NCBI GenBank assembly: GCA_964637565.1
Contig: CAZWTY010000013.1
Coordinates: 1 to 60,854 of the forward strand
Direction of reading: 5' to 3'
Length of the DNA: 60,854 nucleotides
Source: DYJE01 sp964637565
GTDB lineage: Bacteria > Desulfobacterota > Desulfobacteria > Desulfobacterales > Desulfolunaceae
The translations under genes were made by a program, and so were the position numbers. Of this stretch, positions 35,666-44,947 are shown in pieces (position 1 is the first letter of the stretch; every line of letters starts with the position of its first letter). The notes beneath the pieces were generated by a model. It searched no databases and was not told where the DNA came from. It saw only the letters and a list, made by a program, of their open reading frames with translations.

Positions 35666-37362
35666 GCGGCAGAAAAGACTACTCTTCGGTCAAGAACAAC
35701 ATTCTTGTGAGCATGATTCTCGTGCCACTGATCCCCTTCTTTTCAGCCCTGGGAATCGGGTACTTTTATTTTGCCGCGTCCATCGAAAAATCCACAGTGG
35801 CCACCATGAACCGCATTGCGGCGGATCACGGGTCCATGATAGAATCCTTCCTCAACGAGCGGAAAGCCGACCTCGCCTTTATTTCAAACACATACTCCTT
35901 TGAGGACCTGAAACGGCCCGACGTTCTGGAAAAGGTCTACAACGAGCTCCAGAAAAAATCCCACGTCTATTCCGACCTGGGGATTTTCGACGACAAGGGC
36001 ATGCACGTTTCCTACCACGGCCCGTACAGCCTGAGGGGCATCGATTACCACGACGCCACCTGGTTCCGGGAGGTGCTCAGGAAAAAATACTACATCAGCG
36101 ATGTGTTCCGGGGATTCCGGCGGATTCCCCATTTCGTCATCGCCGTGGCCGCCGATTCACCCCAGGGCACCTGGGTGATCCGGGCCACCATCGATTCAAA
36201 TTTTTTCAATGATTTCGTGAAAACCGTCCATGTGGGCCTGACCGGGGAAGCCTATCTCCTGAACTCCGAAGGCCTGTTCCAGACCGAACGGCGTCTTGGC
36301 GGTAAACTCATGGAAAAGGACGAGGATTTTCATGTCTACCGGAATTCTCACGAGGGGGTCCGGTCCTTTATCGCCAAGGACACCCGGGGTGTCACCCAGG
36401 TGTACGCCACCCTCTGGGTTAAAGACGGTGCCTGGCTTCTTGTGGTCCGGCAGGAAAAGAACGACGCCTTCCACCTGCTTCGGCGGGCCCTTGTCCTGAT
36501 CGTCCTGGTCATGGCCGTGGGCGGGACAGGCCTGGTGGCGCTGGCCTTCTACATCACCGGCCGGGTGGTCCGCCGCATCGAAAGGACCGACGCTGAGAAG
36601 GGCCGCCTTTCCGATCAGTTGATCCGGGCCGGACGATACGCTGAAATCGGGGAAATGGCCACGGGATTCGCCCATGAGATCAACAACCCTCTCCAGATCA
36701 TGAAAAGCGAGCAGAGCCTGCTCGACATCCTGGTGGACGACCTGGACCCTGAGAAAAACAAACCCACGGACGACGAGGCCCGTGCCACCCTTCTCGACGT
36801 CCGGGATTCCCTGGCCCAGATCGGTCTCCAGATCGAACGATGTTCGAAAATCACGGCCTCCATCCTGAAATTTGGCCGCCAGGAAGAAAAAGAATTCAAG
36901 ACCCTTGACGTCCGGGAGTTCATGCATGAAATTTTCCAGATGGTGGAGAAGAAAGCCCAGGTCCACGCCATCACCATCGTCAAGGACATTCCGGCCAAAC
37001 CCCTTATGGTAAACGCCGACCCGGCCCAGTTGCAGCAGGTATTCCTGAACCTGATCAACAACGCCATGGACAGCGTGACCCAGGCCCACGGGGCCCAGGG
37101 GGGGCGGCTGATCGTCGGAATCCGGGAAAATGCCGGCGACAGGATGATCGAAATATCCGTGGAGGACAATGGAACCGGGGTCCCCCCCGACCTGGCGGAA
37201 AAGATCTTCGCCCCCTTTTTCACCACCAAACCCGTGGGCAAGGGGACGGGGCTGGGCCTCTCCGTGTGCCTGGGCATCATCAGTGACATGGGAGGGGCCA
37301 TCAAGGTGAGGAACGTGGAAACATCGGGGGCGCGGTTCACCGTCGAACTTCCGGCGGCGTGA
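35662..37362 (+). CDS. Sensor histidine kinase with extracytoplasmic dCache domain (first)
   Basis: 566 aa inner-membrane kinase. TM1 is about 15-38. A periplasmic double-Cache region (about 40-280) includes the ligand-pocket-like run HVSYHGPYSLRG and WFREVL. TM2 is about 282-304. A short linker leads to a HisKA domain with the phospho-acceptor His338 in GFAHEINNPL. The HATPase domain has N-box NLINNAMD, G1 DNGTGVP and G2 GKGTGLGLS. It would sense a small external molecule. Paralogous in layout to the kinase that follows. Confidence 0.95.
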   Translation: MSGRKDYSSVKNNILVSMILVPLIPFFSALGIGYFYFAASIEKSTVATMNRIAADHGSMIESFLNERKADLAFISNTYSFEDLKRPDVLEKVYNELQKKSHVYSDLGIFDDKGMHVSYHGPYSLRGIDYHDATWFREVLRKKYYISDVFRGFRRIPHFVIAVAADSPQGTWVIRATIDSNFFNDFVKTVHVGLTGEAYLLNSEGLFQTERRLGGKLMEKDEDFHVYRNSHEGVRSFIAKDTRGVTQVYATLWVKDGAWLLVVRQEKNDAFHLLRRALVLIVLVMAVGGTGLVALAFYITGRVVRRIERTDAEKGRLSDQLIRAGRYAEIGEMATGFAHEINNPLQIMKSEQSLLDILVDDLDPEKNKPTDDEARATLLDVRDSLAQIGLQIERCSKITASILKFGRQEEKEFKTLDVREFMHEIFQMVEKKAQVHAITIVKDIPAKPLMVNADPAQLQQVFLNLINNAMDSVTQAHGAQGGRLIVGIRENAGDRMIEISVEDNGTGVPPDLAEKIFAPFFTTKPVGKGTGLGLSVCLGIISDMGGAIKVRNVETSGARFTVELPAA

Positions 37363-37455
37363 TTCCGAAGAGGGTCGGACCATCACGGAGGCCTTGGCCG
37401 TCTGGCAATAAAATGGACAAACCGGCAGGGTAGACACAAAAAAAAGTGTTCAAAT

Positions 37456-39213
37456 ATGAAACAATCATTGACTGAAACACAGAAAAATGAAAAAGAGGGG
37501 CATGATGAAAAAGTGCACCCACTCCATGTTCAAAACGTAAAAGCGTATTTCAGAATACTCAGGCTGAGGCTTATGGCAGGACTGTTTATCGGATTTTTAA
37601 TACCACACGCCCTACTGTCGGCCTACTTCCATCTTCAGTTCAACTCCACCCTGAAAAAGAGCGGAAAGCTCAGTCTTTCCGCCATTGCGGAAAGCCAGAA
37701 AAACACCATCGACCTGTTTCTTCAGGAAAGGGTGGTCAACCTCCTCAACCTGTTCCACAGCCGGGAGTTCACCACGGCCCCCAATCCCGGGAAAATGGAA
37801 TATTTTCTCGGCCATCTCCGCCAGGCCAACGACGCGTTCATCGACGTGGGCTTCCTCGACGACAGGGGCATCCAGACAGGGTATGCCGGCCCTTTTCCCC
37901 AGCTTCTCGGCAAGGACTACAGCGATGAGGGCTGGTTCAAAACCCTCATGAACCACACGGAAGACTACCTGATCAGCGACATCTACATGGGGTTCAGGAA
38001 AAAAGCCCATTTCACCATCGCCATCCGCCAGGTCATCGACGGGAAAGCCTATGTGATGCGCTCCACCCTGGACCCGGACAAATTCTACATGTTCCTCCGG
38101 AGCATCAGCCACGGCAAGGAGGTGGATTCCACCCTGATCAACCGGAGCGGAAACTATCAGGTGGTGGACCCGGGCCGGGGGAATTTTCTGGCCCTTTCCG
38201 ACGTGATGCCTCCCCGTGAGCGGGGAGCGGGGGTCATGGAAATCGAGCGGTCCGGTGATCCGGTGCTGGTGGCCTACACCTGGCTGAGCGAAACCCCCTG
38301 GGCTCTTCTGGTCAGCCAGCCCCTGTCCGTGGCCCATGCGGGCATGTACCGGGTCCGGCAGGTTCTGATCGCGAGCCTGGCCGTGATCATCATCACCATC
38401 GGAGCCATCATCTATTACACGACCCGGCGTCTGATCAACAAGGCCCAGGCCACGGCCGAACGGGGCCTCGCCCTCCAGAACCAGCTGATCCACGCCTCCA
38501 AGCTGGCCGCCATCGGTGAGCTTTCAACCGGTATCGCCCATGAGATCAACAACCCGCTGGCCATCATCATCGCCACCACCGGCGTGATACGGGACATGCT
38601 GAACCCCGATTTTCACCTGGACGCGAGCCCGGAGGCCATCCGCACCGAACTGTCCATCATTGACTCCGCGGCGTTCAGGGCCAAGAACATCACCCACCAG
38701 CTTCTCGACCTGGGGCGGAAGCACCAGCCCACCATGGTTTTGAGCAACGTGCACCGCATCCTGGACGACGTGCTCGGAGGTCTCAAGGAGCGGGAGTTCG
38801 AAAGCAAGAACATCACCATCGTGAAAGAATACGCGGAAAACCTTCCCGACATCCTCATCGATCCCGACGCCATTCGCCAGGTGTTTCTCAACCTGGTGAA
38901 CAACGCCGGAGACGCCGTCACGGGGCCGGGAACCATCACCGTGAACACCTGTGTCCAGAACCGTCAGGTCAGGGTCACGGTCAAGGACACGGGAGAAGGT
39001 ATCGATCCGGAGCACATGAAACGGCTTTTCGACCCTTTTTTCACCACCAAGGATGTGGGCAAGGGAACGGGCCTGGGACTGAGCGTGTCACGGAACATTG
39101 TGGAACTCATGGGAGGCCGTATCGACGTGGCCAGCGTGAAAGGGGTGGGCAGCTCCTTCACGGTGTCTCTGCCTGTCCGGAAATCAGGAGAGAAAGACAA
39201 TGGAAAACACTAG
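37456..39213 (+). CDS. Sensor histidine kinase with extracytoplasmic dCache domain (second)
   Basis: 585 aa, same plan as the preceding kinase: TM1 about 37-58, double-Cache sensor (about 60-295; VGFLDDRGIQTGYAGPF and GWFKTLM echo the first kinase), TM2 about 300-322, HisKA with His362 in GIAHEINNPL, and HATPase boxes NLVNNAGD, DTGEGIDP and GKGTGLGLS. The start is uncertain: ATG 37456 lacks a ribosome site, and a GTG about 17 codons later follows GAGGGG. It overlaps the receiver gene by 14 bases, making that regulator its likely partner. Confidence 0.93.
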   Translation: MKQSLTETQKNEKEGHDEKVHPLHVQNVKAYFRILRLRLMAGLFIGFLIPHALLSAYFHLQFNSTLKKSGKLSLSAIAESQKNTIDLFLQERVVNLLNLFHSREFTTAPNPGKMEYFLGHLRQANDAFIDVGFLDDRGIQTGYAGPFPQLLGKDYSDEGWFKTLMNHTEDYLISDIYMGFRKKAHFTIAIRQVIDGKAYVMRSTLDPDKFYMFLRSISHGKEVDSTLINRSGNYQVVDPGRGNFLALSDVMPPRERGAGVMEIERSGDPVLVAYTWLSETPWALLVSQPLSVAHAGMYRVRQVLIASLAVIIITIGAIIYYTTRRLINKAQATAERGLALQNQLIHASKLAAIGELSTGIAHEINNPLAIIIATTGVIRDMLNPDFHLDASPEAIRTELSIIDSAAFRAKNITHQLLDLGRKHQPTMVLSNVHRILDDVLGGLKEREFESKNITIVKEYAENLPDILIDPDAIRQVFLNLVNNAGDAVTGPGTITVNTCVQNRQVRVTVKDTGEGIDPEHMKRLFDPFFTTKDVGKGTGLGLSVSRNIVELMGGRIDVASVKGVGSSFTVSLPVRKSGEKDNGKH

Positions 39214-39604
39214 AAGAACAGGACTGAAGGTCCTCCTGGTCGATGACGAGGACCGGTTCAGAAGCGCCCTTTGCCGCCAGCTTTCCGTACGCGGATTCCA
39301 GGTTTTCGAAGCGGACTGCGGGGAAAAGGGAATCGAGATGACGGCCAGGGAAAGGCCCGATGTGGTGATCCTGGACCAGGAGATGCCCGGTATGAACGGA
39401 ACCGAGGCCTACGATGAAATCAAGCGGCTCGACCCGCTGATCGAGGTGATCATGCTGACCGGCCACGCCACGGTGGAGATCGCCCTGTACATCATGAAAA
39501 AGGGGGCTTTCGATTACATCATGAAGCCCGTGAACATAGATGAGCTGCTGTACAAGATTGAGGACGCCTATACCCGGAAAGTCCTCAACGAGAAGAAAAA
39601 ATAA
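39200..39604 (+). CDS. Single-domain response regulator
   Basis: 134 aa receiver only. Acid pocket VDDED (residues 14-18), phospho-acceptor Asp59 in VVILDQEMPGM, Thr in MLTGHA and Lys in IMKPV are all present, so it should be phosphorylatable. It has no DNA-binding or enzymatic domain. Its start lies inside the end of the second kinase gene, implying a cognate pair. Output must come from protein contact, possibly with the transporter or PEP-synthase-like protein of the cluster (inference). Confidence 0.93.
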   Translation: MENTRRTGLKVLLVDDEDRFRSALCRQLSVRGFQVFEADCGEKGIEMTARERPDVVILDQEMPGMNGTEAYDEIKRLDPLIEVIMLTGHATVEIALYIMKKGAFDYIMKPVNIDELLYKIEDAYTRKVLNEKKK

Positions 39605-39678
39605 ACACCCGGCCCGGGAGAGGTTGGGTGTTGAAGTGTAGGTGGTTTTTCCATAATTTTAACAAAGGAGAAGAGTCG

Positions 39679-40965
39679 ATGAATTTTTTTAAACAACTAG
39701 GGGACTTGATGATGATGGGCGCTAGGGCCCAGGCGAAGTGGGAGATCGACACGTCGAACAGGATCCTGCAAAGCAGAAAACGGCTGTTTATCATGGCCCT
39801 TCTGTTCATTCCCATCATTCTGGGCGGTATTGTTTTCGCCGATGACGCGGGCAAGGTCCTGCCTTCGATTATCGGAGGAAAAGAAGCGTACAGCCCGGCG
39901 TTTTATTCCACGTTCATCTTTGTGGTTTCCATTTTCGTCGGCCTTGGTGCGGGCCTTATCACTGGCTGTATCGGAGCCGGCGGCGGTTTCATCATCGCAC
40001 CGGCCCTGATGAGCGCGGGTATCAAAGGTATCCTGGCCGTTGGAACCGACCTGTTCCATATTTTCGCCAAAGCCATCATGGGCAGCGTGATTCACAAGAA
40101 ACTGGGCAACGTGTCCGTTCCCCTGGCCCTGGTGTTCCTGATCGGAGCACTGATCGGCGCCACGGCCGGCGGTCTGATCAACCGCGTCCTTTACGAGATC
40201 AACCCGGTTCTGAGCGATGCCTTCATCACCACGGTCTACAGTCTCATGCTGGGCTTTCTGGGTTTCTACTCCATGTTCGATTTCATCAAGGTCTGGAGAA
40301 AAGGCGGGGCCGTTTCCTCCCACGGCGGAAAAACCGAAGGAACGGACATGGGTTCCCTTCCCAAAACCCTCCAGAGCATCAACATTCCCCCCATGGTGAC
40401 CTTTGACGCCGACATCACCCCCGGCGGCCACAGAATTTCATGGATCTTCCTCGTGATCGCAGGGGCCTTCGTCGGTCTTGCCGCCGGTATCATGGGCGTG
40501 GGAGGCGGTTTCCTCACCTTCCCCATCTTCGTGTACGTTCTGGGCGTGTCTTCCATGACCACCGTGGGTACCGACATTTTCCAGATCATCTTCACCGCAG
40601 GCTACGGCGCCATCACCCAGTACGCCATTTACGGTTTCATTTTCTACACCCTGGCCATGGGCATGCTCCTGGGCTCCCTTCTGGGCATCCAGATCGGCGC
40701 GCTGGTCACCAAGGTGGTTTCAGGCATCACCATCCGCGGTTTCTATGCCATGTCCATCATGGCCGGTTTCGTGAACCGGATTTTCGCCCTTCCGTCCAAA
40801 CTCCAGTCCATGGATCTCATCCCCCTTTCCAAGGGCACCTGTCTCGTGTTGAACGATATCGGCATGTGGCTGTTCTTCATCACCGTGGGAGGTTTCGGGG
40901 TCTGGGTCATCGGGGTATTTCTGACGAATCTTACAACGCTTAAAAGTGGGGAGGCTCACTCATGA
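39679..40965 (+). CDS. TauE/SafE family sulfite/anion exporter
   Basis: 428 aa inner-membrane protein with eight or more membrane segments in two repeats. Each repeat has the family's Gly-rich signature (GAGLITGCIGAGGGFIIAPAL near residue 98; GLAAGIMGVGGGFLTFPI near 270) followed by VGTDLF/VGTDIF. A charged loop of about 60 aa separates the halves. The family moves sulfite, sulfonates and related organic anions; the substrate here is not shown. ATG 39679 has AAAGGAG 8 bases upstream, in place of an earlier unsupported start. It overlaps the next gene by 4 bases. Confidence 0.92.
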   Translation: MNFFKQLGDLMMMGARAQAKWEIDTSNRILQSRKRLFIMALLFIPIILGGIVFADDAGKVLPSIIGGKEAYSPAFYSTFIFVVSIFVGLGAGLITGCIGAGGGFIIAPALMSAGIKGILAVGTDLFHIFAKAIMGSVIHKKLGNVSVPLALVFLIGALIGATAGGLINRVLYEINPVLSDAFITTVYSLMLGFLGFYSMFDFIKVWRKGGAVSSHGGKTEGTDMGSLPKTLQSINIPPMVTFDADITPGGHRISWIFLVIAGAFVGLAAGIMGVGGGFLTFPIFVYVLGVSSMTTVGTDIFQIIFTAGYGAITQYAIYGFIFYTLAMGMLLGSLLGIQIGALVTKVVSGITIRGFYAMSIMAGFVNRIFALPSKLQSMDLIPLSKGTCLVLNDIGMWLFFITVGGFGVWVIGVFLTNLTTLKSGEAHS

Positions 40966-41663
40966 TTGAAAATAAAAAGGAATTCATGCTTGGTTTTGTG
41001 ATGATGGTCGCGTTCCTGGCCGTCCTCGGTCTGTTTTTCTCACCCCTTTTCCCCGATCACAATGGGGTAAAGCATAACGGGATGGAGTATCTGGACGCCC
41101 TGTACAACTCCATTTCCAAAGATTCAGCGTACTACATTCCCGCCTCCAAGGAAGATGCCAAAAAGATGAACGGCAACGTGGTGGAAACCAAATTTTCCAT
41201 GGACAACGCCGAGCAGGCCGGCCAGATCGTGGCCCAGCTCCAGAAATACGGCGTCACGGCCACGGCCACTGACAAGGACGTGACCATGAACGGAGACCTG
41301 GGCGCCGTTCTTTCGGCCAGCCTGGACGACGCGGACCTGATGTACCACAACGACGGAGCCTCCATCAGCGCCAAATACGGATTTGACGAGCGCCAGGTGG
41401 TGTACAACTGGTACAAAGCCTTGGACGGGTCCTACAAGTACCTGATGAAGAACGAAAAATTCGATGAAGCCAAGGTCATCAAGAACTCCCTGGGCAAATC
41501 CATCGAGACGTCCTACAACTATTACAAGATCGTTCCCAAGCCCATCAAGACCTGTTGGTGGATCGTGGTCGGTTCTCTCCTGTTCTACGTGATCTACACC
41601 ATGTGGTACGGTTACGCCATCATGTTCATGTTCGAAGGCTGGGGCATGAAATTCGGTCACTGA
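40962..41663 (+). CDS. Two-TM partner protein of the TauE/SafE exporter (unknown family)
   Basis: 233 aa not assigned to a family. It has an N-terminal membrane helix (about 9-28) and a C-terminal one (about 198-222, WWIVVGSLLFYVIYTMWYG). Between them a soluble region of about 165 aa contains NGMEYLDALYNSISKDSAYYIP, predicted alpha/beta and probably extracytoplasmic. The 4-base overlap with the exporter gene suggests an obligate accessory subunit or a sensor of transporter state (inference). A terminator follows. Confidence 0.75.
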   Translation: MIENKKEFMLGFVMMVAFLAVLGLFFSPLFPDHNGVKHNGMEYLDALYNSISKDSAYYIPASKEDAKKMNGNVVETKFSMDNAEQAGQIVAQLQKYGVTATATDKDVTMNGDLGAVLSASLDDADLMYHNDGASISAKYGFDERQVVYNWYKALDGSYKYLMKNEKFDEAKVIKNSLGKSIETSYNYYKIVPKPIKTCWWIVVGSLLFYVIYTMWYGYAIMFMFEGWGMKFGH

Positions 41664-41702
41664 TTCCGAAACGTGTTTCACCAAAATGATGTGAGTCCAG
41701 AA

Positions 41703-41727
41703 GGCGGGTCTTTACGGCCCGCCTTTT
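41703..41727 (+). terminator. Intrinsic terminator/attenuator inside the signalling cluster
   Basis: Stem GGCGGG / CCCGCC with TTTTT, 40 bases after the two-TM gene and 37 before the PEP-synthase-like gene. It probably lowers rather than stops readthrough if the cluster is one unit. Confidence 0.75.
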
Positions 41728-41763
41728 TGCAAGTGAAAGAATCATGGCGGAAAAAAGGACGGC

Positions 41764-44424
41764 ATGAAGAAACTCTGGAACTGGTTCAGGCGCAAAGGCT
41801 CCGGCGCGGAGGAAAACCGCGATGTGGAGGTGGAATACCTGCGCCTGAATTTCAAGGCCCGTTACCACAGTTTCAAACTTCTGATCAGCGCCAACAACAA
41901 AAGCCTGGAAAACATGGCGGACATCGAACGGGCCCTCCAGGGCAGCGAGGTGTTCGGCATGGGGTTCATCAAGTCCCGGGTCACGGCCATCTCGGTCAGC
42001 GTGTTTTCCATGATCAGCCATCTGAAAACCATCACCGGGGGCAAGTACCCGGGACTCGAGCCGAGTTTTTTCCGGATCGAGCAGGAAATCGCCCGGATTC
42101 TCAGCCCGAAAAAAAGCGTGGAGGATCCGAGGCTCGTCATCCCTTTCAAGGACGTGACGCCTGGCATGAGCTACCTGGTGGGTGAAAAAATGGCCCATGC
42201 CGCGGAAGTGAAGAACATGCTGGGGCTCACGGTTCCTGAGGGCTTCGCCATCACCGCTACGGCCTATGATCTTTTCATGCGGGAAAACAGGCTCCAGAGC
42301 GAAATCGAGAGGATCATCCAGAGCGCCGGGCCGGACAGCGGCGGCCCTTTCGATATCCTCAGTTCCCGGATAAGAACCCTGATCATGGACGCCAAAATCC
42401 CGGAAGCGCTGGAAAAGGCGGTCAGGGAGCAATGGGAAACCCTGGAAAGGGAGCGGGGCCGGAACGTGCGCATTGCCATGCGAAGCAGCGCCATGGGAGA
42501 AGATTCCATGGAGAACTCCTTTGCCGGGCAATACCGGAGTGAGCTCAACGTCTCCTGGGAAGGCGTGTTCGACGCATACCGGGAGGTGGTGGCCAGCAAG
42601 TACAGCGTGAAAGCCATCGCCTACAAACTGAACCGCGGGGTCCGTGACGAGGACATCGCCATGTGCGTGGGCTGCATGGAAATGGTGGACGCCGTGGCGG
42701 GGGGCGTGGCCTATTCGCGGAACCCCGTGGACGCCGACGACATGTCCGTTTACATCAACGCGGCCCTGGGGCTTCCCAAGTCGGTGGTGGACGGCCAGGA
42801 CACCTGCGACCTTTTCGTGGTCTCCCGGGATGTGGATTACCAGGTGGTGCCGGGCCGGCTTTACGATACCGAACCCCTGGATTTCGTCATGGTCACCCAG
42901 AGCGAGCCCGCCCTTACCATCCGTTCGGATGTCCGGGATAAGCGTTTCCAGGTGGCCAGCCTAAAGACCGAAGGCGTTCACCGGAAGGAAGTCCCGGAGG
43001 ACCTGCGCCACCAGCCCGCCCTTTCCGAGGAGAAAATCCGGGAGCTCTTCTATCTGGCGGTCAAAATCGAGAATTACTACAAATGCCCCCAGGATATCGA
43101 ATGGGCCCTGGACCGGGACGGGCGTCTGTATATCCTCCAGTGCCGCCCCCTTCGCCAGACCTCCAGGGGCCAGGCCAGGAACGAGCTTCTGGTGGAGGGC
43201 TTTTCTCCCCTGGTGAAGGACGGGATCACCGCGAGTCCTGGAGCGGGGGCGGGCCAGGTCTACCAGGTTTCCAAGGGGGCGGATATCCTCCAGTTTCCCG
43301 AAGGGGCCGTCCTCGTGGTGAAACAGGCGCTGCCGTCCTGGGCCAGCCTGATCAACCGGGCGTCGGCCGTGGTTTCCGAGCAGGGAAGCTTTGCCGGCCA
43401 CCTGGCCAATGTGGCCCGTGAGTTCAAAGTCCCGGCCCTTTTCGCCGTGAGGGACGCCATGACCCTTTTGAATCCGGGAGACACCGTCACTGTGGACGCG
43501 GACAACACCACCGTATACCCGGGACGCCTGGACGTTCTTCTCGAGAACAGGGCCAGGGAACGGAGCCTCATGGAGGGAAGCCCCGTGGCGGAAATCCTGA
43601 AGCAGGTCAGCGAGCACATTGTGCCCCTGCATCTTCTCAATCCCGATTCCACGGATTTCACGCCGGAAAACTGCACGACCTACCACGACATCACCCGGTT
43701 CATCCATGAGAAATCAGTGAACGAGATGTTCCAGTTCGGAAAGAAGCACGACTTCCGTGAACGGTCGAGCAAGCAGCTGCACTACGTGGTGCCCATGAAA
43801 TGGTGGATCCTGAACCTGGACGACGGCTTCAGCCAGGAAGTCCAGGGGAAATACGTGAAAATCGAACAGATCGCCTCCATTCCCATGCTGGCGTTCTGGA
43901 AGGGTTACACCGCCAAACCCTGGGAAGGGCCGCCGCCCCTGGACGGCAAGGGTTTTGCCGCCGTGATGTTCCAGAGCACGGCCCAGCCCAACCTGGTCAC
44001 CAGCATGCCCACGAAATACGCAGACCGGAACTACTTCATGCTGTCGAAGAACTATTGCAGCCTCAACTCCCGGCTCGGCTACCATTTCTCCACCATGGAG
44101 GCCCTGGTCAGCGACCGGTCCGGGGAAAACTACGTGAGTTTCCAGTTCAAGGGCGGGGCCGCGGATTTCGAGCGGAAAATGAAACGGGTCTATTTCATCG
44201 GCGAACTTCTGGAACGTTACGGTTTCAGGGTCGACGTGAAACAGGACCACCTGGCCGCCAGACTGGAAGGATTCGACAGACAGTACATGGAAAAACGTCT
44301 GGTGGTGCTGGGGTACCTGACCCTCCACACGCGGCAGCTGGACATGATCATGACCAACCCGTCCCGTGTGGTGTACTACAGGGATAAGATGATCAAGGAC
44401 ATCGACGGACTTCTGGCCGAATGA
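41764..44424 (+). CDS. PEP-synthase-like phosphotransferase lacking the C-terminal PEP-binding barrel
   Basis: 886 aa. Residues 1-125 are a helical N-terminal part with no recognised domain. The PPDK/PEP-synthase ATP-grasp domain (about 130-460) has the nucleotide motif RSSAMGEDSMENSFAG (Arg240). The swivelling phospho-His domain (about 485-590) has the catalytic-type His546 in SFAGHLANVARE. After that the usual PEP/pyruvate TIM barrel is missing. Instead there are about 290 residues of unknown type (FHEKS..EMFQFG, SRLGYHFSTMEALV, DRSGENYVSFQFKGG). It should autophosphorylate from ATP, but the acceptor would not be ordinary pyruvate, as in other divergent members such as rifampin phosphotransferase. 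No earlier start is likely. Confidence 0.85.
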   Translation: MKKLWNWFRRKGSGAEENRDVEVEYLRLNFKARYHSFKLLISANNKSLENMADIERALQGSEVFGMGFIKSRVTAISVSVFSMISHLKTITGGKYPGLEPSFFRIEQEIARILSPKKSVEDPRLVIPFKDVTPGMSYLVGEKMAHAAEVKNMLGLTVPEGFAITATAYDLFMRENRLQSEIERIIQSAGPDSGGPFDILSSRIRTLIMDAKIPEALEKAVREQWETLERERGRNVRIAMRSSAMGEDSMENSFAGQYRSELNVSWEGVFDAYREVVASKYSVKAIAYKLNRGVRDEDIAMCVGCMEMVDAVAGGVAYSRNPVDADDMSVYINAALGLPKSVVDGQDTCDLFVVSRDVDYQVVPGRLYDTEPLDFVMVTQSEPALTIRSDVRDKRFQVASLKTEGVHRKEVPEDLRHQPALSEEKIRELFYLAVKIENYYKCPQDIEWALDRDGRLYILQCRPLRQTSRGQARNELLVEGFSPLVKDGITASPGAGAGQVYQVSKGADILQFPEGAVLVVKQALPSWASLINRASAVVSEQGSFAGHLANVAREFKVPALFAVRDAMTLLNPGDTVTVDADNTTVYPGRLDVLLENRARERSLMEGSPVAEILKQVSEHIVPLHLLNPDSTDFTPENCTTYHDITRFIHEKSVNEMFQFGKKHDFRERSSKQLHYVVPMKWWILNLDDGFSQEVQGKYVKIEQIASIPMLAFWKGYTAKPWEGPPPLDGKGFAAVMFQSTAQPNLVTSMPTKYADRNYFMLSKNYCSLNSRLGYHFSTMEALVSDRSGENYVSFQFKGGAADFERKMKRVYFIGELLERYGFRVDVKQDHLAARLEGFDRQYMEKRLVVLGYLTLHTRQLDMIMTNPSRVVYYRDKMIKDIDGLLAE

Positions 44425-44465
44425 TCCGTGACATCGGCGGAACAACGAAAAAAAAGGAGTTGACC

Positions 44466-44852
44466 ATGGAACAGGAAAAAATCAGCCTTTTGATCGTGGA
44501 TGACGAGGAGCGCTTTCTGTCCACCACCCAAAAACTTCTGGAAAAAAAAGGGATCCGGACCTTCACGGCCACAAGCGGCAACGCAGGATACGAGGTTCTC
44601 GAGACAAACCCGGTGGACGTGGTGGTGCTGGACGTGAAAATGCCCGGTATGAGCGGCATGGGGGTACTTAAACGTATCAAGAAGGATTTCCCGGAGGTGG
44701 AGGTGATCATGCTCACCGGCCACGCCACGGTCCAGACCGCTGTGGGCGGAATCAAGTACGGGGCCTTCGATTACCTGATGAAACCCTGCGACATCGACGT
44801 CCTGGCGGACAAAATCCGCGAAGCCTATGCAAAAAAGACCGGCAAGGTGTGA
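44466..44852 (+). CDS. Single-domain response regulator
   Basis: 128 aa receiver only: VDDEE (11-15), phospho-acceptor Asp56 in VVVLDVKMPGM, Thr in MLTGHA, Lys in LMKPC. Closely similar to the receiver at 39200-39604 and also lacking an output domain. ATG 44466 follows AAAAGGAG by 7 bases; the frame begins 45 bases earlier, overlapping the preceding gene. It ends the cluster. Confidence 0.94.
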   Translation: MEQEKISLLIVDDEERFLSTTQKLLEKKGIRTFTATSGNAGYEVLETNPVDVVVLDVKMPGMSGMGVLKRIKKDFPEVEVIMLTGHATVQTAVGGIKYGAFDYLMKPCDIDVLADKIREAYAKKTGKV

Positions 44853-44882
44853 GTTCGATAGACCCAAGGGGTCTGTGAGAGG

Positions 44883-44922
44883 CCGGAACCGCCGGATGAA
44901 ACGTTCATCCTGACGGTTCCGG
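44883..44922. terminator. Long hairpin after the signalling cluster
   Basis: Arms CCGGAACCG...GGATGAA and TTCATCC...CGGTTCCGG with a 3-base loop and a small internal mismatch. No T-run on either strand, so it may act as a bidirectional or RNA-stabilising hairpin. Confidence 0.55.
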
Positions 44923-44947
44923 AAGGGTGAGGTGGGGTCGGAAGGAA

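Noticed and set aside
36196..37437. 413-codon minus-strand frame over the first histidine kinase
   Set aside because: Antisense to intact kinase motifs (HEINNPL, GKGTGLGLS).
37363..37455. Sigma-54-like GG/GC pair before the second kinase
   Set aside because: The GG-to-GC spacing is wrong by three bases.
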